Counted from the stretch's first letter, positions 1-8,118 are shown. The stretch: DNA of 44,980 nucleotides from Solirubrobacterales bacterium (GCA_019240655.1 JAFAXX010000191.1:1-44980), one strand, 5' to 3'. Program-made: numbers and translations. The notes: generated by a model not told the origin, from the sequence alone.

Positions 1-794
1 GTCCCGCCCATGCCGTTGACGAAGGCGAGCACGCGGTCTCCGGAGGAGAACGGCAGATCCTCGAGGATCGGGGTCATCATGCGCTCGACGATCTGCGAGG
101 CGGGACCGATCCGCTCGCGGTATCGGCCCGGCTCGCCGTGGATGCCGATCCCGATCTCGACCTCGTCGTCGCCGAGCTCGAAGCTCGGCTCGCCCGAGGC
201 CGGCGTGATACAGGGCGTCAGGGCCATGCCCATCGAGCGCCCGCTGTCTTTGACGCGGCGGCCGAGCTCGACCACCTCGTGGAGCGAGCGGCGGTCCTCG
301 GCCGCGCCGCCGCAGATCTTCTCGAGCAGAACCGTGACGCCGACGCCGCGCCGGCCTGCGGTGTAGAGCGAGTCCTCGACCGCGACGTCGTCGTTGGTGA
401 GCACGGCCTCGACCTCGATGTCCTCGCCCCGCGCGAGATCGGCCGCCATCTCGAAGTTCATCACGTCGCCGGTGTAGTTCTTGACGATGTGCACGACGCC
501 GGCGCCGCCGCTGACCGCCTTGGTCGCCTCGAGCATCTGATCGGGTGTCGGCGAAGTGAACACCTCCCCCGGACACGCGGCATCGAGCATCCCCGGACCG
601 ACGAACCCCCCGTGCATCGGCTCGTGGCCGGAGCCGCCGCCGGAGATGAGGCCGACCTTGCCGCGAACGGGCGCGTCGGCGCGAACGATCATCGCCGGAT
701 CGAGGGAGACCCTCACGCGACCGCCGTGCGCCGCCTCGATGCCGCGCAGAGCGTCGTGGACCACGGCGTCGGGCGCGTTGATCAGCTTCTTCAT
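1..794 (-). CDS. dhaK: Dihydroxyacetone kinase subunit DhaK (partial, C-terminus outside window)
   Basis: The leftward reading frame starts with ATG at 794 and is still open at base 1, so about 264 N-terminal residues are visible. Family DhaK binds dihydroxyacetone through a covalent hemiaminal with a His; here GIGIHGEPG places that residue at about H219. A glycine-rich GGGSGHEP segment lies at residues 52-59, and the start MKKLINAP is typical of the family. DhaK works in the cytosol with DhaL (ATP- or PTS-dependent), and the partner would lie beyond the window edge. Its promoter region is shared with the divergent IclR-type regulator gene, and glpK and glpF are close by, so it belongs to a glycerol/dihydroxyacetone block. 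The predicted transcript leader is about 225 bases. No defect is seen in the visible part. Confidence 0.93.
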   Translation of the reverse strand, partial: MKKLINAPDAVVHDALRGIEAAHGGRVRVSLDPAMIVRADAPVRGKVGLISGGGSGHEPMHGGFVGPGMLDAACPGEVFTSPTPDQMLEATKAVSGGAGVVHIVKNYTGDVMNFEMAADLARGEDIEVEAVLTNDDVAVEDSLYTAGRRGVGVTVLLEKICGGAAEDRRSLHEVVELGRRVKDSGRSMGMALTPCITPASGEPSFELGDDEVEIGIGIHGEPGRYRERIGPASQIVERMMTPILEDLPFSSGDRVLAFVNGMGG

Positions 795-1022
795 GTCCCT
801 TTCCTTGTTCGAGAACCGAGCGGAGACGGCGCTCGGGGCGGACACACCTTCGGATCGCCAAACGTCTCGCCGCGCCGGCCGACGGGGCCGCCGTCTCGGC
901 CCGGGGACCGCGGGGCCTCGGCGCTCTCGCGCCGGTCACCTGCGGCCACATCAGCACGGATCAAGCCGAGCAAGCGCCCTCCTTGTTGGGGCAGGCAGCC
1001 CCGTTCCACCCTCGAGCTGGGT

Positions 1023-1051
1023 TGCGACGATAACCAAAAGGGTGCGACAAT
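1023..1051 (+). promoter_or_regulatory. Possible promoter of iclR-glpK
   Basis: On the plus strand, TTGCGA (1023-1028), 17 bases, then GACAAT (1046-1051), each matching consensus at four of six positions. It overlaps the operator-like site and the oppositely oriented dhaK promoter. Its predicted start near 1058 favours the downstream GTG start of the regulator. Confidence 0.35.
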
Positions 1052-1056
1052 GTCAA
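1028..1056 (-). promoter_or_regulatory. Predicted sigma70-type promoter of dhaK
   Basis: On the minus strand there is a perfect -35 TTGACA (1051-1056), a 17-base spacer, and TTATCG (1028-1033) as -10. The -35 lies inside the sequence shared with the glpF promoter, so a bound regulator would block polymerase. Transcription would start near 1021, about 225 bases before dhaK. Confidence 0.55.
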
Positions 1057-1069
1057 ACAACGTTCGGAC
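1042..1069. promoter_or_regulatory. Operator-like site 1 (IclR/GylR-type regulon)
   Basis: The 17 bases GTGCGACAATGTCAAAC (1042-1058) occur again, identically, at 4787-4803 in front of glpF. They are followed here by AACGTTCGGAC, an imperfect second half of the inverted repeat that is perfect at site 2. The site overlaps the -35 of the dhaK promoter. The most likely ligand is the adjacent IclR-family protein, which is an inference. Confidence 0.65.
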
Positions 1070-1112
1070 GATCGCGTGGGTAGGGCCGATTCGGCCGGGG
1101 AGGGCGAGAGCG

Positions 1113-1880
1113 GTGCCTGGGCGCATCCAATCCATCGAGCGCGCGGCCGCAATTCTGCGGCTGCTGTCGGGGCGCGCGCGCCGGCTCGGCGTCGCGGAGC
1201 TCGCAGGCGAGCTGGAGCTTCCCAAGGGAACCGTTCACGGCATCCTCAGGACCCTGCAGGTCGTCGGCTACGTCGAGCAGGATCAGGAGTCGGGCAAGTA
1301 CCAGCTCGGTCCGGCGCTCCTGCACATGGGCTCGAGCTACCTCGACGGCAACGAGCTGCGCAAGCGGGCGCTCAACTGGGCCGACTCGCTGGCCACCCAG
1401 AGCGGGGAGAGCGTGCGGATCGGAACCCTGCACGAGAACCAGGTCCTGATCGTCCATCACGTCTTCCGGCCTGACAACACCCGTCAGGCGCTCGAGGTGG
1501 GCGCGCTGATGCCGGCCCACGCGACCGCGCTCGGCAAGGCGCTGCTGGCCCGTCACTCCTACGTGGCGGCTGAGCTCGCCGGGCGGGGACGACTGGTCGC
1601 CTACACGCCGGAGACCGTGACCGACGTCTACCGTCTGCGCCAGGAGCTCGAGGAGGTCTCGCGCCGCGGCTGGGCCAGCGAGGTCGGCGAGCTCGTCCCG
1701 GGTCGTGCCTCGATCGCGGCGCCGGTCGAGGACGGCCGCCGGCTCACCGTCGGGGCGATCGGCATCACCGGCTCGATCGACCGGCTGTGCGACGACGGCC
1801 GGCTCCACATCGAGCTCGTCGAGTACGTGACCGGCGCCGCCCGCGCGGTGTCCCGCGAGCTCGGCGCGATCCCGTGGTAG
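1113..1880 (+). CDS. IclR-family transcriptional regulator, probable glycerol regulator
   Basis: From the GTG at 1113 the protein has 255 residues. An N-terminal winged helix (about residues 5-65, QSIERAAAILRLLS then a recognition helix PKGTVHGILRTL) is followed by an IclR effector-binding domain (about 80-250, including the ALGKALLA and RGWASEVGEL-type segments). Family members bind a small metabolite and repress or activate neighbouring operons; GylR of Streptomyces is an IclR-type glycerol regulator. It lies 33 bases before glpK and divergent from dhaK, which fits that role. An in-frame ATG at 1050 exists, but it falls inside the conserved operator-like sequence. The GTG at 1113 has a purine-rich GGGGAGGGCGAG upstream and gives the usual family N-terminus, so I prefer it. 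It probably represses its own gene, dhaK and glpF. Confidence 0.85.
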   Translation: MPGRIQSIERAAAILRLLSGRARRLGVAELAGELELPKGTVHGILRTLQVVGYVEQDQESGKYQLGPALLHMGSSYLDGNELRKRALNWADSLATQSGESVRIGTLHENQVLIVHHVFRPDNTRQALEVGALMPAHATALGKALLARHSYVAAELAGRGRLVAYTPETVTDVYRLRQELEEVSRRGWASEVGELVPGRASIAAPVEDGRRLTVGAIGITGSIDRLCDDGRLHIELVEYVTGAARAVSRELGAIPW

Positions 1881-1900
1881 CCGGCCACCCGGCGCGCGCA

Positions 1901-1906
1901 TAGACT
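1901..1906 (+). promoter_or_regulatory. -10 box for probable leaderless glpK transcript
   Basis: TAGACT lies 7 bases before the glpK ATG, and no Shine-Dalgarno is present. This is the spacing expected if transcription begins at the start codon. glpK may also be read through from the regulator gene. Confidence 0.45.
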
Positions 1907-1913
1907 CGCGGGC

Positions 1914-3407
1914 ATGAGCGGGCGCTACGTAGCCGCGATCGACCAAGGCACGGCGTCGTCGCGGTGCTTCGTGTTCGACGAGCGCGCGCGGATCGTGTCG
2001 GTCGCCCAGCAGGAGCATCGCCAGCACTTCCCGCGCCCGGGGTGGGTCGAGCACGACCCCCAGGAGATCTGGACCAACGTTCAATCGGTGGTCGAGGCGG
2101 CGCTCGAGCGGGTTGAGGTCTCCGCGCGCGAGGTGTGTGCACTCGGCATCGCCAACCAGCGGGAGACGACCGTGCTGTGGGATCGCCGCAGCGGCGCGCC
2201 GGTCCACAACGCGATCACCTGGCAGGACGTGCGCACCGACCGCATCTGCCGGGAGATCGCTCGCGGCTACGGTGAGGACCGGGTGCGCGAGAGGACCGGG
2301 TTGCCGGTGAGCACATACTTCTCGGGTCCGAAGATCCGGTGGCTGCTCGACCACATCCCGGGCGTGCGCGAGCGCGCCGAGGCCGGCGAGGTCCTGTTCG
2401 GGACGATCGACTCGTGGCTGGTGTGGAATCTGTGCCGGCGCCATGTCACCGACGTCACCAACGCCAGCCGGACGCTGCTGATGAACCTGCACACGCTCGA
2501 CTGGGATCCCGAGCTGCTGGCGGCGATGGATGTCCCCGCCGCGATGCTGCCGGAGATCCGCGCCTCCTCGGAGGCTTACGGCGAGGCCGCCGGTCCGCTG
2601 GCCGGCGTGCCGGTGGCCTCCGCGCTCGGCGACCAGCATGCGGCCCTGGTCGGCCAGACCTGCTTCAGTCCCGGCGAGGCGAAGTGCACGTTCGGCACCG
2701 GCAGCTTCCTGCTGTTCAACACCGGTGCGCGCCCGGTCGCCTCGGGCCACGGCCTGCTCACGACGCTTGGCTACCGGCTCGGCACCGAGGCGCCGGCATA
2801 CGCGCTCGAGGGCTCGATCGCGATCACCGGAGCGCTCGTTCAGTGGTTTCGCGACAACCTCGGGCTGATCGGCAGTGCGCCGGAGATCGAGACGCTGGCC
2901 CGGAGCGTGCAGGACAGCGGCGGCTGCTACTTCGTCCCCGCGTTCTCCGGCCTGTTCGCGCCTCACTGGCGCAGCGACGCCCGCGGCGTCATCACCGGCC
3001 TGACCAGCTACATCACCAAAGGCCACCTCGCCCGGGCGGTGCTCGAGGCGACGGCGTGGCAGACCCGCGACGTGCTCGAAGCGGTCAACTCCGACGACGG
3101 CCACCGGCTCGCCGAGCTGCGCGTCGACGGGGGAATGACCGCCAATCATCTGCTCATGCAGTTCCTGGCCGACGTGCTCGACGTGCCGGTGACCCGACCG
3201 ATCGTGGCCGAGACGGTGTCGCTCGGCGCCGCCTACGCGGCCGGTCTCGCGGTCGGCTTCTGGCCCGATCTGGACAGCCTCAAGCACAACTGGCGCAAGG
3301 CGGCGGAGTGGCTGCCGAACATGGACCCGCGCGAGCGCGAGCGCGGCCACCGCAAGTGGAAGAAGGCGGTCGCCCGCGCGGTCGACTGGCTCGACGACGA
3401 CGACTGA
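1914..3407 (+). CDS. glpK: Glycerol kinase
   Basis: A 497-residue protein of normal family length. It phosphorylates glycerol to sn-glycerol 3-phosphate with ATP in the cytosol. The N-terminal FGGY phosphate loop reads DQGTASSR (residues 10-17; the usual form is DQGTTSSR), followed by the GWVEHDP and [11 protein letters not shown] segments. The second FGGY half has [11 protein letters not shown] and an [11 protein letters not shown] stretch, with [14 protein letters not shown] near the C-terminus. It follows the IclR-type regulator by 33 bases and converges on glpF across a strong hairpin. Nothing in it looks broken. A TAGACT box just before the ATG suggests it can also be transcribed without a leader. 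Confidence 0.97.
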   Translation: MSGRYVAAIDQGTASSRCFVFDERARIVSVAQQEHRQHFPRPGWVEHDPQEIWTNVQSVVEAALERVEVSAREVCALGIANQRETTVLWDRRSGAPVHNAITWQDVRTDRICREIARGYGEDRVRERTGLPVSTYFSGPKIRWLLDHIPGVRERAEAGEVLFGTIDSWLVWNLCRRHVTDVTNASRTLLMNLHTLDWDPELLAAMDVPAAMLPEIRASSEAYGEAAGPLAGVPVASALGDQHAALVGQTCFSPGEAKCTFGTGSFLLFNTGARPVASGHGLLTTLGYRLGTEAPAYALEGSIAITGALVQWFRDNLGLIGSAPEIETLARSVQDSGGCYFVPAFSGLFAPHWRSDARGVITGLTSYITKGHLARAVLEATAWQTRDVLEAVNSDDGHRLAELRVDGGMTANHLLMQFLADVLDVPVTRPIVAETVSLGAAYAAGLAVGFWPDLDSLKHNWRKAAEWLPNMDPRERERGHRKWKKAVARAVDWLDDDD

Positions 3408-3416
3408 GGGTGATGG

Positions 3417-3445
3417 GGCGGCGGCACCGTGACGGTGCCGCCGCC
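3417..3445. terminator. Bidirectional hairpin between glpK and glpF
   Basis: GGCGGCGGCACCGT (3417-3430) and ACGGTGCCGCCGCC (3432-3445) are perfect inverse complements around one base. The structure lies between the stop codons of two convergent genes. It has no T-run, so it resembles the long-stem terminators of high-GC bacteria. Confidence 0.75.
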
Positions 3446-3452
3446 TCGTCGA

Positions 3453-4532
3453 CTACGTGCCGGTCTGCGGACCCGGCCGCGGCGGCCGGTCCTGGTAGGT
3501 CTCGCCGACGCCGGTCCCGCCGTGGCCGCCCTCGCCGGTGCCGCCTGCGCCGTAGCCGCCCTCGCCGGTGCCGGTACGGGCGCCGCCGGCGAAGTCGGGG
3601 CGGTCCTGCACCGTCTCGCCCTCGCCGTAGACCCCGGGCTCCGGCGGCTTGCGCGCCCGCAGCACGTCCCGGATCCCGAAGTCGTAGAGGACCGAGGCGA
3701 TCGCGGCGCCGATCAGCGGCCCGACGATCGGGACCCAGAAGTAGCCGCTGATGTTCGGATAGTTGCCGGGCATCGCCAGGCTCTTCCAGCCCGCGATCCA
3801 CGCGAAGATCCGCGGCCCGAAGTCACGCGCGGGGTTGATCGCGTAGCCCGCGTTGGCGCCGAACGAGACGCCGATCGCCATCACGACCATGCCGACGATG
3901 AACGGGGCCATGTTCGATTGCACCGGCTGGTTGTACTCGTCGGTGATCGCCCACACGAACAGGGCGAGGAAGAACGTGCCGACGATCTGGTCGATCAGGG
4001 GTCCGATTATGGTGTGGAAGTACGGGGCGGGGAAGGTGGCGAAGGTGCTGTATGTGGCCAGCGATTTCGGCGTTCCCCTGATGATGTGGTTGCTCGCGTC
4101 GTAGTGGTTGATCGCGGCGTGGTAGACCAGGTAGACGAGCGCGGCCCCGACGAAGCAGCCGAGGAACTGCGCGAGCCAGTACGAGGGCACCTTGCCCCAC
4201 GGCAGCTGCTTGCGAATCGCCGCGCCGAGCGAGATCGCCGGGTTGATGTGGGCGCCGGTGACGCCGCCCGTGACCCACACCGCGAACGCGACGGCCAGGG
4301 CCCAGCCCCAGGTGATCAGCAGCCAGTCGCCGGCCGAGTTAAACGGGGCGGCCGTGTTTCCGGGGGCAGTTCGGCCGGAGCCGATGAGCGCCCACAGCAT
4401 GGCGACGACGCCGTCGCCGAGCGAAATCAGGATGAAGCACCCGAAGAACTCGGCCCACAGCTCTCCGATCAACCCCTTGCGCCAGCCGAGCGGCAACGGC
4501 CGGGCTGCCGCTCCTTCAGCTACGGTTGCCAC
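3453..4532 (-). CDS. glpF: Glycerol facilitator / aquaglyceroporin (MIP family)
   Basis: A 359-residue integral membrane protein with the two MIP pore signatures HINPAIS and AINPARDFGPR, the second carrying the pore Arg. Six membrane segments plus two half-helices can be read. The family conducts glycerol and other small neutral solutes; with glpK next door, glycerol is the obvious substrate. The start is GTG at 4532 with GGAGG seven bases upstream. Two features are unusual. There is a long loop between the first NPA and the next helices (YDASNHIIRGTPKSLATYS), and a Gly/Thr/Glu-rich cytosolic tail of about 65 residues with repeated TGEGG and QDRP units, making it clearly longer than the roughly 280-residue E. 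coli protein. Its promoter shares the operator-like sequence found in front of dhaK/iclR. Confidence 0.93.
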   Translation of the reverse strand: MATVAEGAAARPLPLGWRKGLIGELWAEFFGCFILISLGDGVVAMLWALIGSGRTAPGNTAAPFNSAGDWLLITWGWALAVAFAVWVTGGVTGAHINPAISLGAAIRKQLPWGKVPSYWLAQFLGCFVGAALVYLVYHAAINHYDASNHIIRGTPKSLATYSTFATFPAPYFHTIIGPLIDQIVGTFFLALFVWAITDEYNQPVQSNMAPFIVGMVVMAIGVSFGANAGYAINPARDFGPRIFAWIAGWKSLAMPGNYPNISGYFWVPIVGPLIGAAIASVLYDFGIRDVLRARKPPEPGVYGEGETVQDRPDFAGGARTGTGEGGYGAGGTGEGGHGGTGVGETYQDRPPRPGPQTGT

Positions 4533-4773
4533 ACAACCTCCTCGAGAAGACGTTGGGTACAGGAACCAGCGGTGGGGCTGGCTGCGGTCCCGCCGGTATG
4601 CACCAGGACCGAGCGCGGCGCCGGCGCGTCAGCGCCGGTCCGCGACCGGCAAGCGCACGGAGCAGCGGCCATCGGGGTCCGGCTCCGCGTCATGGCTGCG
4701 CTCGACTGGAACATCACCCTCAGCTCTCTGCCCACCGGGGCGCACGTCAGTTACTTGCGCCCACAGCGAAGCG

Positions 4774-4801
4774 AGCCTACCAGCCAGTGCGACAATGTCA
4801 A
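4774..4801 (-). promoter_or_regulatory. Predicted sigma70-type promoter of glpF
   Basis: On the minus strand, a perfect -35 TTGACA (4796-4801), 16 bases, then TAGGCT (4774-4779) as -10. The -35 is embedded in the inverted repeat of operator-like site 2. The predicted leader is about 235 bases, nearly the same as that predicted for dhaK. Confidence 0.6.
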
Positions 4802-4813
4802 ACGCCGTTTGAC
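4787..4813. promoter_or_regulatory. Operator-like site 2 (glpF)
   Basis: The same 17 bases as at 1042-1058 occur here. They continue into a perfect inverted repeat GTCAAAC-gcc-GTTTGAC (4797-4813). The arms overlap the glpF -35. Recurrence only at the two leftward glycerol promoters supports control by the IclR-type regulator. Confidence 0.7.
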
Positions 4814-4897
4814 GTCTCTCATCGCGCCCGCGCGCGGCCGCCGGCGCCGTGGTTATTCGCGGCTGCGCGCGCGGTTCGCCGGCTGTGCGCGGCGGTT

Positions 4898-5030
4898 CTG
4901 CGGCCGGCGCGGAGGGCTGTGAGCGGGTCGCCCCGGAGCGTCAGCGCTCGGCGGTGGTCTGCGGCCGGCGCGGACGGCTGTGAGCGGGTCGCCCGGGGCG
5001 TCAGCGCTCGGCGGTGGTCTGCGGCCGGCG
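4898..5030. repeat. Tandem duplication of the plsC 3' end
   Basis: Unit 1 (4898-4958, 61 bases) and unit 2 (4959-5018, 60 bases) are almost identical. A third partial copy, CTGCGGCCGGCG, is at 5019-5030. Unit 2 includes the last codons and stop of plsC (leftward, ending ...RRPQTTAER), so unit 1 is a non-functional copy of that gene end placed beyond the stop. Confidence 0.85.
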
Positions 5031-5831
5031 GCCGTACGGCGAGCGGTAGGGGCTGGCGCCGTTGCCCGCGGTGTCGAAGAACCGCTGCAGGCGCTCGATC
5101 AGCTCGGCGGTGTCGCCGCTGGGCGAGAGCGGCTCGCCGAATGAGACGGTGATCCGGTGGCGCTTGGAGGCGGCCGGGCTGGCTCGCAGGCGCTTGGGCC
5201 ACAGGCGGCCGGGCGGCATCGCATCGCGCGTGCCGGTGACCTTGATCGGCACGATCATCAGGCCGTGGGCGGCGGCGAGGACGGCGGCGCCGCGGCGGAC
5301 GCGTCCCGGGACGCCGCTGCGCGAGCGCGTGCCCTCGGGGTACAGGAGCAGGTTCCAGCCCTGGTCGAGCAGCCGGTCGAGGTGGCTGCCGGTCTTCGAC
5401 AGCCCGCCGCCGGTGCGGTCGATCGGGGTGGTGTTGAAGACCAGGCTGACCGCGGAGGCGACGAGCCGGTTGCGGTAGAAGTAGTCGGCGGCCGCGGCCA
5501 CCACGGTGCGCTTACGGAGCCGCCGCGGGAGGGCCGAGAGGATGACCGGTGTGTCCATGTGGCTAGCGTGGTTGGCGACCAGGATGACCGGCCCCCTGAG
5601 GCCGGCGATCTTCTCGCGGCCGTCCGCCCACCGCCGCGCGTAGTGGTTCATCACCGGGTTGAGGACGAAGCGCATGAAGTTCTCCCGGGCGACGCCGGCG
5701 ATCCAGGTTCGCGCCCACGGCAGGTCGAGTTGCGCCGCCGCGGCGGCGGTCAGCTCGCGGCTGCGCGCGGGAGCGCTGCGCGCGGCATCGGCGACGCGTC
5801 GCCGCCAGGAACGGTTCCGAGCAAACCTCAT
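5001..5831 (-). CDS. plsC: 1-acyl-sn-glycerol-3-phosphate acyltransferase family
   Basis: A 276-residue PlsC-domain protein. The catalytic HX4D is NHASHMD (H88, D93), the glycerol-phosphate binding block is YPEGTRSR (about 164-171), and the PIKVTGTRDAMPPG block follows. These enzymes move an acyl chain to lysophosphatidate at the membrane. The basic N-terminus (residues 1-25) and an amphipathic helix may anchor it. The C-terminal tail YRSPYGRRPQTTAER is encoded in a sequence that has been tandemly duplicated just downstream. It starts 71 bases after proline dehydrogenase ends. A TATAGA box lies 10 bases before the ATG. A role in membrane phospholipid synthesis is likely, but the exact acyl acceptor cannot be read. 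Confidence 0.88.
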   Translation of the reverse strand: MRFARNRSWRRRVADAARSAPARSRELTAAAAAQLDLPWARTWIAGVARENFMRFVLNPVMNHYARRWADGREKIAGLRGPVILVANHASHMDTPVILSALPRRLRKRTVVAAAADYFYRNRLVASAVSLVFNTTPIDRTGGGLSKTGSHLDRLLDQGWNLLLYPEGTRSRSGVPGRVRRGAAVLAAAHGLMIVPIKVTGTRDAMPPGRLWPKRLRASPAASKRHRITVSFGEPLSPSGDTAELIERLQRFFDTAGNGASPYRSPYGRRPQTTAER

Positions 5832-5841
5832 GACCCGACCG

Positions 5842-5847
5842 TCTATA
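5842..5847 (-). promoter_or_regulatory. -10-like box before plsC
   Basis: TATAGA on the minus strand is 10 bases before the ATG, and there is no Shine-Dalgarno. If used, the leader would be about three bases. This is the weakest member of the leaderless set in this window. Confidence 0.3.
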
Positions 5848-5902
5848 CCCGCGTACGTTGCACGCGTTACAGACTTTGTAAGAGCCGGTTTGCCGCGCCG
5901 CG

Positions 5903-7252
5903 CTACGGGGCTTCGAGCAGCCGCTCGAGTGGCGTCCCTCGCGCCTGCTCGTGCAGGAAGCTCTCGTTGCTCGTGTTCTCGAGCAGACGCCGTACCAGGT
6001 AGGCCATCCCGGAGACCAGGTCGCCGATCGGGCAGTAGGCGCGCACCCGGAGTCCCTGCCGGGCCAGGGCGTGCTGGAGCTCGTCGCCGAGACCCCGCAG
6101 GACCTGCAGCTCGAGGTCATGGTCGGGCCCGCCGGAGCGGCGGCTGACAGCGATCGCATGGGCGACCGAGCGAAGGTTGTGCGAGGCGATCGCCACGCGC
6201 ACGTCCGGGCGCGCGTCGATCAGGCGCCGGGTGAGCGATTCGAAGTTACGGTCGCACTCCGCCTTGACCTCGAAGACCGGGGCCGGCCAGCCGTGCTGGC
6301 GCGCCTGCACCAGCTCGTGATCCCAGTAGGCGCCCTTGACCAGGCGGATCTGAAGCGGCGGCGTGCGACGGCGCGACTGCGCCCAGGCGAGGATCGTGTT
6401 GAGCTGCTCGGGGGAGTCGCGCAGGTAGGCCTGCAGCACCAGCCCCGCCGATGGCCCCGAGGCGAACTCCGGCTCGGAGAGCAACTCCAGCACGAGCTCG
6501 AGCACCGCTTCGCGGGAATCGAGCGACTCCATGTCGATGTGGACGTGGGCGTCGTGCTCGCGCGCCACCCGCAACAGCGGCCGCAGCCGCTGCTCGGCGT
6601 CGCGCCGTCCGAGCTCGGGAGCGTCGGGCTTGAGCAGCGGCGTGAGGGCCGAGACCTTGACCGACACGTTGGCCCGCGGGATCGGCCCGACGCTGTCGGC
6701 CTCCAGGGCCGGCCGGCTCGGCCATCTGCGCGCGGCGGTGGCCAGCTCGCGCAGCGCGTCGTCGCAGCGCCGGGCGTAGCGGTCGGCCTCGAGCTCGGTC
6801 ACCGTCGCCTCGCCGAGCAAATCGACCGAGCTGGCCACGCCGCCCTCCCACAGCGCCCGCAGCGCGGGCAGGGCCTCGCGCGGGCTCTCGGCCACGATGA
6901 ACCGGTGAGCCATGTGCTTGACCCCGGCGGCGGCCGCGGCGCCGAGGGCGGCGCGCCCGGCCCGGGTATGGGCGACCCGCATCGCCGCGGCGATCGGCGC
7001 CGGCCGCTCGGGGAGCTCCTCGAGGAAGGACCCGAGATGCCGGGCGAGGTCGTCGAGCGACCGGCACGCAGGTGTCACGTCGACGAAGCGAAACAGGGCG
7101 GCGCGCAGCTCCCGGTCGCTGGCGGCGAGGTCCATCGCCCGGGCGTCGAAGGTCTTCAGGGGGTGGCGGGCGGCGGACGGGAACGCCGCGGCGAGCTCGG
7201 CGCCGATCCGCCGGATGTCGGCTTCGAGTCCGTCGACCGACCCCGCGACCAT
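5903..7252 (-). CDS. putA: Proline dehydrogenase (monofunctional)
   Basis: A 449-residue FAD-dependent proline dehydrogenase with a (beta/alpha)8 barrel. Recognisable blocks are NVSVKVSAL, HIDMES, QIRLVKGAYWDHE and the C-terminal YCPIGDLVSGMAYLVRRLLENTSNE. The family oxidises proline to pyrroline-5-carboxylate and passes electrons to quinone. The roughly 180-residue N-terminal part is the helical arm known from long PutA proteins. No DNA-binding domain and no P5C dehydrogenase domain is fused, and no P5C dehydrogenase gene lies in the window. It starts only 9 bases after the DUF2127 gene, so the two are probably co-transcribed. The symbol refers to the PRODH half only (pruB in some systems). 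Confidence 0.93.
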   Translation of the reverse strand: MVAGSVDGLEADIRRIGAELAAAFPSAARHPLKTFDARAMDLAASDRELRAALFRFVDVTPACRSLDDLARHLGSFLEELPERPAPIAAAMRVAHTRAGRAALGAAAAAGVKHMAHRFIVAESPREALPALRALWEGGVASSVDLLGEATVTELEADRYARRCDDALRELATAARRWPSRPALEADSVGPIPRANVSVKVSALTPLLKPDAPELGRRDAEQRLRPLLRVAREHDAHVHIDMESLDSREAVLELVLELLSEPEFASGPSAGLVLQAYLRDSPEQLNTILAWAQSRRRTPPLQIRLVKGAYWDHELVQARQHGWPAPVFEVKAECDRNFESLTRRLIDARPDVRVAIASHNLRSVAHAIAVSRRSGGPDHDLELQVLRGLGDELQHALARQGLRVRAYCPIGDLVSGMAYLVRRLLENTSNESFLHEQARGTPLERLLEAP

Positions 7253-7261
7253 GGCGGCCGG

Positions 7262-8110
7262 TCAGGCGACGCCGGCGAACTCCGGCGGCGTGGCCCGTTC
7301 GATCGCCTGCCAGTTCATGTCCTGCGCGCGGAGCCGCTCGTCGGCGGCGCCGCCGCCGCGCAGGCCGAATAGGCGCTTGGCGAACAGCAGGTAGACGACG
7401 ACGGCGAGGTTGATGATGAAGCCGATGACCTTGAGCACGGTCCCCTTGTGGATGATCTCGTAGATCTCGAGCGGCAGCAGGATCGTCGTCGCCACGAAGG
7501 TGAGGTACTCGGCCCAGCGCTTGGTCATCCACAGGCCGACCGCCTCGACGCCCTCGAGCAGGCCGTAGGCGAGCAGGGCGATTGCGACCCCTCGGAGCGT
7601 GCCCTGCTGAAGTGAGAACACCTTGTCGAACTCGCGGAGGATGCCGACGTGGCCCGCATTCTGAACCGGGCCGCCGGCGACCCCGCCCTGGAGGTCGGTG
7701 AGGACCCGGTAGAAGCGGCCCTTGAGCGCGGCCTCGTCGCCGGCGATCGCGAGTGCTGCCAGCCCCAGCAGCACGAGGATCACGAAGTGGGAGATGCGGT
7801 CGAGGGCGATCAGCCGCAGCACCACGCGGTCGCGCAGCGCCTTCCCGCGCCGCGGGATCGTGATCTCGTCCCGCTCGGGCGGGAACTGGCGGGTGGGTGC
7901 CTCGGGCCGGGGAATCGCGACCCAGCTGTCGCAGCGCAGGCAGCGGTGCCAGCGCAGGGCGCCGAATTCCCGGGCGATCAGCGCGTCCTGTGGCCGGAGC
8001 TCGGCGGCCTCGAGCCCGGCGAGCGCATGACCCGAAAACCCGCATGCGACGAGTTCCCAGTCGATCTTGCGCCGGGGGCGGGATGGACTCGTGCCGGGAG
8101 GCCGCTCCAT
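7262..8110 (-). CDS. DUF2127-type membrane protein
   Basis: 282 residues. A cytosolic N-terminus of about 100 residues contains WHRCLRCDSWVAIP, a possible CxxC metal knuckle. It is followed by four hydrophobic segments (about 105-245) including FVILVLLGLAALAIAG, GVAIALLAYGLLEGVEAVGLW, and the signature-like TKRWAEYLTFVATTILLPLEIYEIIHKGT, which I recognise as DUF2127. The function is unknown for the family. The C-terminal RAQDMNWQAIERATPPEF is polar. The gene precedes proline dehydrogenase by 9 bases and may be its operon mate by position only. A TACGGT box lies 8 bases before the ATG. Confidence 0.82.
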   Translation of the reverse strand: MERPPGTSPSRPRRKIDWELVACGFSGHALAGLEAAELRPQDALIAREFGALRWHRCLRCDSWVAIPRPEAPTRQFPPERDEITIPRRGKALRDRVVLRLIALDRISHFVILVLLGLAALAIAGDEAALKGRFYRVLTDLQGGVAGGPVQNAGHVGILREFDKVFSLQQGTLRGVAIALLAYGLLEGVEAVGLWMTKRWAEYLTFVATTILLPLEIYEIIHKGTVLKVIGFIINLAVVVYLLFAKRLFGLRGGGAADERLRAQDMNWQAIERATPPEFAGVA

Positions 8111-8118
8111 GGCTCGTT

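Larger units (their letters stand above)
795..1112. promoter_or_regulatory. Divergent dhaK / iclR regulatory region
   Basis: This 318-base gap lies between the dhaK start and the preferred start of the regulator. It holds the operator-like sequence at 1042-1069 with overlapping promoters in both directions. The part nearest dhaK (795-1020) would be an untranslated leader. It contains no convincing gene on either strand. Confidence 0.6.
4533..5000. other. glpF upstream region and tandem repeat, no gene
   Basis: This 468-base gap holds the predicted glpF leader (4533-4767), its promoter and operator (4774-4813) and a GC-rich tandem duplication (from 4898). A 71-codon leftward frame (4520-4735) lacks a ribosome site and a codon pattern that would support it. 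I see no gene here. Confidence 0.6.

Noticed and set aside
138..1049. Upstream extension of the IclR reading frame
   Set aside because: The frame is open by GC bias only. It runs antisense through dhaK and reads as low-complexity Ala/Arg/Asp sequence.
1053..3350. A 765-codon leftward frame opposite iclR and glpK
   Set aside because: It is antisense to two clear genes, with the biased composition expected of mirror frames in high-GC DNA.
4520..4735. A 71-codon leftward leader peptide in front of glpF
   Set aside because: There is no ribosome site, it overlaps the glpF start, and its composition is unconvincing.
3429..4922. A 497-codon rightward frame opposite glpF
   Set aside because: glpF on the other strand has two NPA motifs and membrane helices. 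This frame has no recognisable content.
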